A stretch of 5,638 nucleotides of DNA. It comes from Bacillota bacterium. GTDB taxonomy: Bacteria; Bacillota; Clostridia; Acetivibrionales; DSM-1351. Below, piece by piece: positions 5,555 to 5,638 of this stretch. The stretch covers positions 1-5,638 of the forward strand of contig JAEYNY010000163.1 in assembly GCA_023412275.1 (NCBI GenBank). Reading direction: 5' to 3'. The translations under genes were made by a program, and so were the position numbers. The notes below the pieces were generated by a model. That model was not told where the DNA came from. It saw only the letters and a program-made list of their open reading frames with translations, and did no database searches. The stretch's first letter is position 1. Each line of letters starts with the position of its first letter.

Positions 5555-5638
5555 GCTACTAATTGTAGATGATGAGGAAATTATTGTAAACGGATTATAC
5601 GAAATATTCCGAAGCATGAAGAATCTTGATCTGGATGT
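5547..5638 (+). CDS. Response regulator, N-terminal part (cut by window end)
   Basis: Only 30 codons are present, beginning MYRLLIVDDEEIIVNGL. The hydrophobic strand followed by Asp8-Asp9-Glu10 is the acidic pocket of a receiver domain; the phosphorylated Asp and the output domain lie beyond the window. The ATG overlaps the last 8 bases of the kinase gene and has AGGAG 6 bases upstream (5536-5540), inside the kinase coding region, so translation of the two is probably coupled. Partners of YesM-type kinases usually carry an AraC-type DNA-binding domain (YesN type); that is expected here but not seen. Confidence 0.9.
   Translation, partial: MYRLLIVDDEEIIVNGLYEIFRSMKNLDLD

Overview
The window fits a mesophilic, cellulosome-forming clostridium of the Ruminiclostridium (Clostridium) cellulolyticum / papyrosolvens / josui group. 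The evidence is A+T-rich DNA, a strong AAGGAGG ribosome site, a secreted family 9 glycoside hydrolase (GH9) ending in a type I dockerin, and dockerin recognition pairs (Ala-Ile and Ala-Leu) of the C. cellulolyticum rather than the C. thermocellum type. Species assignment is inference.

Layout. Positions 1-43 hold a perfect 12-bp inverted repeat followed by a C-run. It may be the end of an insertion sequence lying to the left, or a terminator. Positions 78-1064 (minus strand) encode a 328-residue protein that looks like the BtrH / C39-like cysteine acyltransferase-peptidase group. Positions 1065-1545 are a long, very A+T-rich divergent intergenic region. It contains repeated TATAATTA elements, one close match to a PerR/Fur-type 7-1-7 operator, a distant inverted repeat, and a chain of small hairpins just before the cellulase ribosome site. 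Positions 1546-3606 (plus) encode the main gene, a 686-residue cellulosomal GH9 enzyme: signal peptide, GH9, linker, CBM3c-like module, dockerin. It ends in two adjacent stop codons followed by a clear intrinsic terminator at 3633-3684. Positions 3818-5554 (plus) encode a membrane sensor histidine kinase of the YesM/LytS type, preceded by two near-identical palindromes that overlap a candidate promoter. At 5547 its partner response regulator begins, overlapping the kinase by 8 bases and running off the window.

How they may work together. The GH9 enzyme would be exported and docked on a scaffoldin through its dockerin, acting on cellulose or a related beta-1,4-glucan. The kinase/regulator pair is a separate transcription unit because of the terminator. 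YesM/YesN-type pairs commonly sense extracellular sugars or sugar-binding proteins and control uptake or glycosidase genes, so control of nearby carbohydrate genes is plausible, but nothing in the window proves that it regulates the cellulase. The minus-strand gene has no evident functional link to the others. I found no rRNA, tRNA, CRISPR array or recognisable riboswitch.
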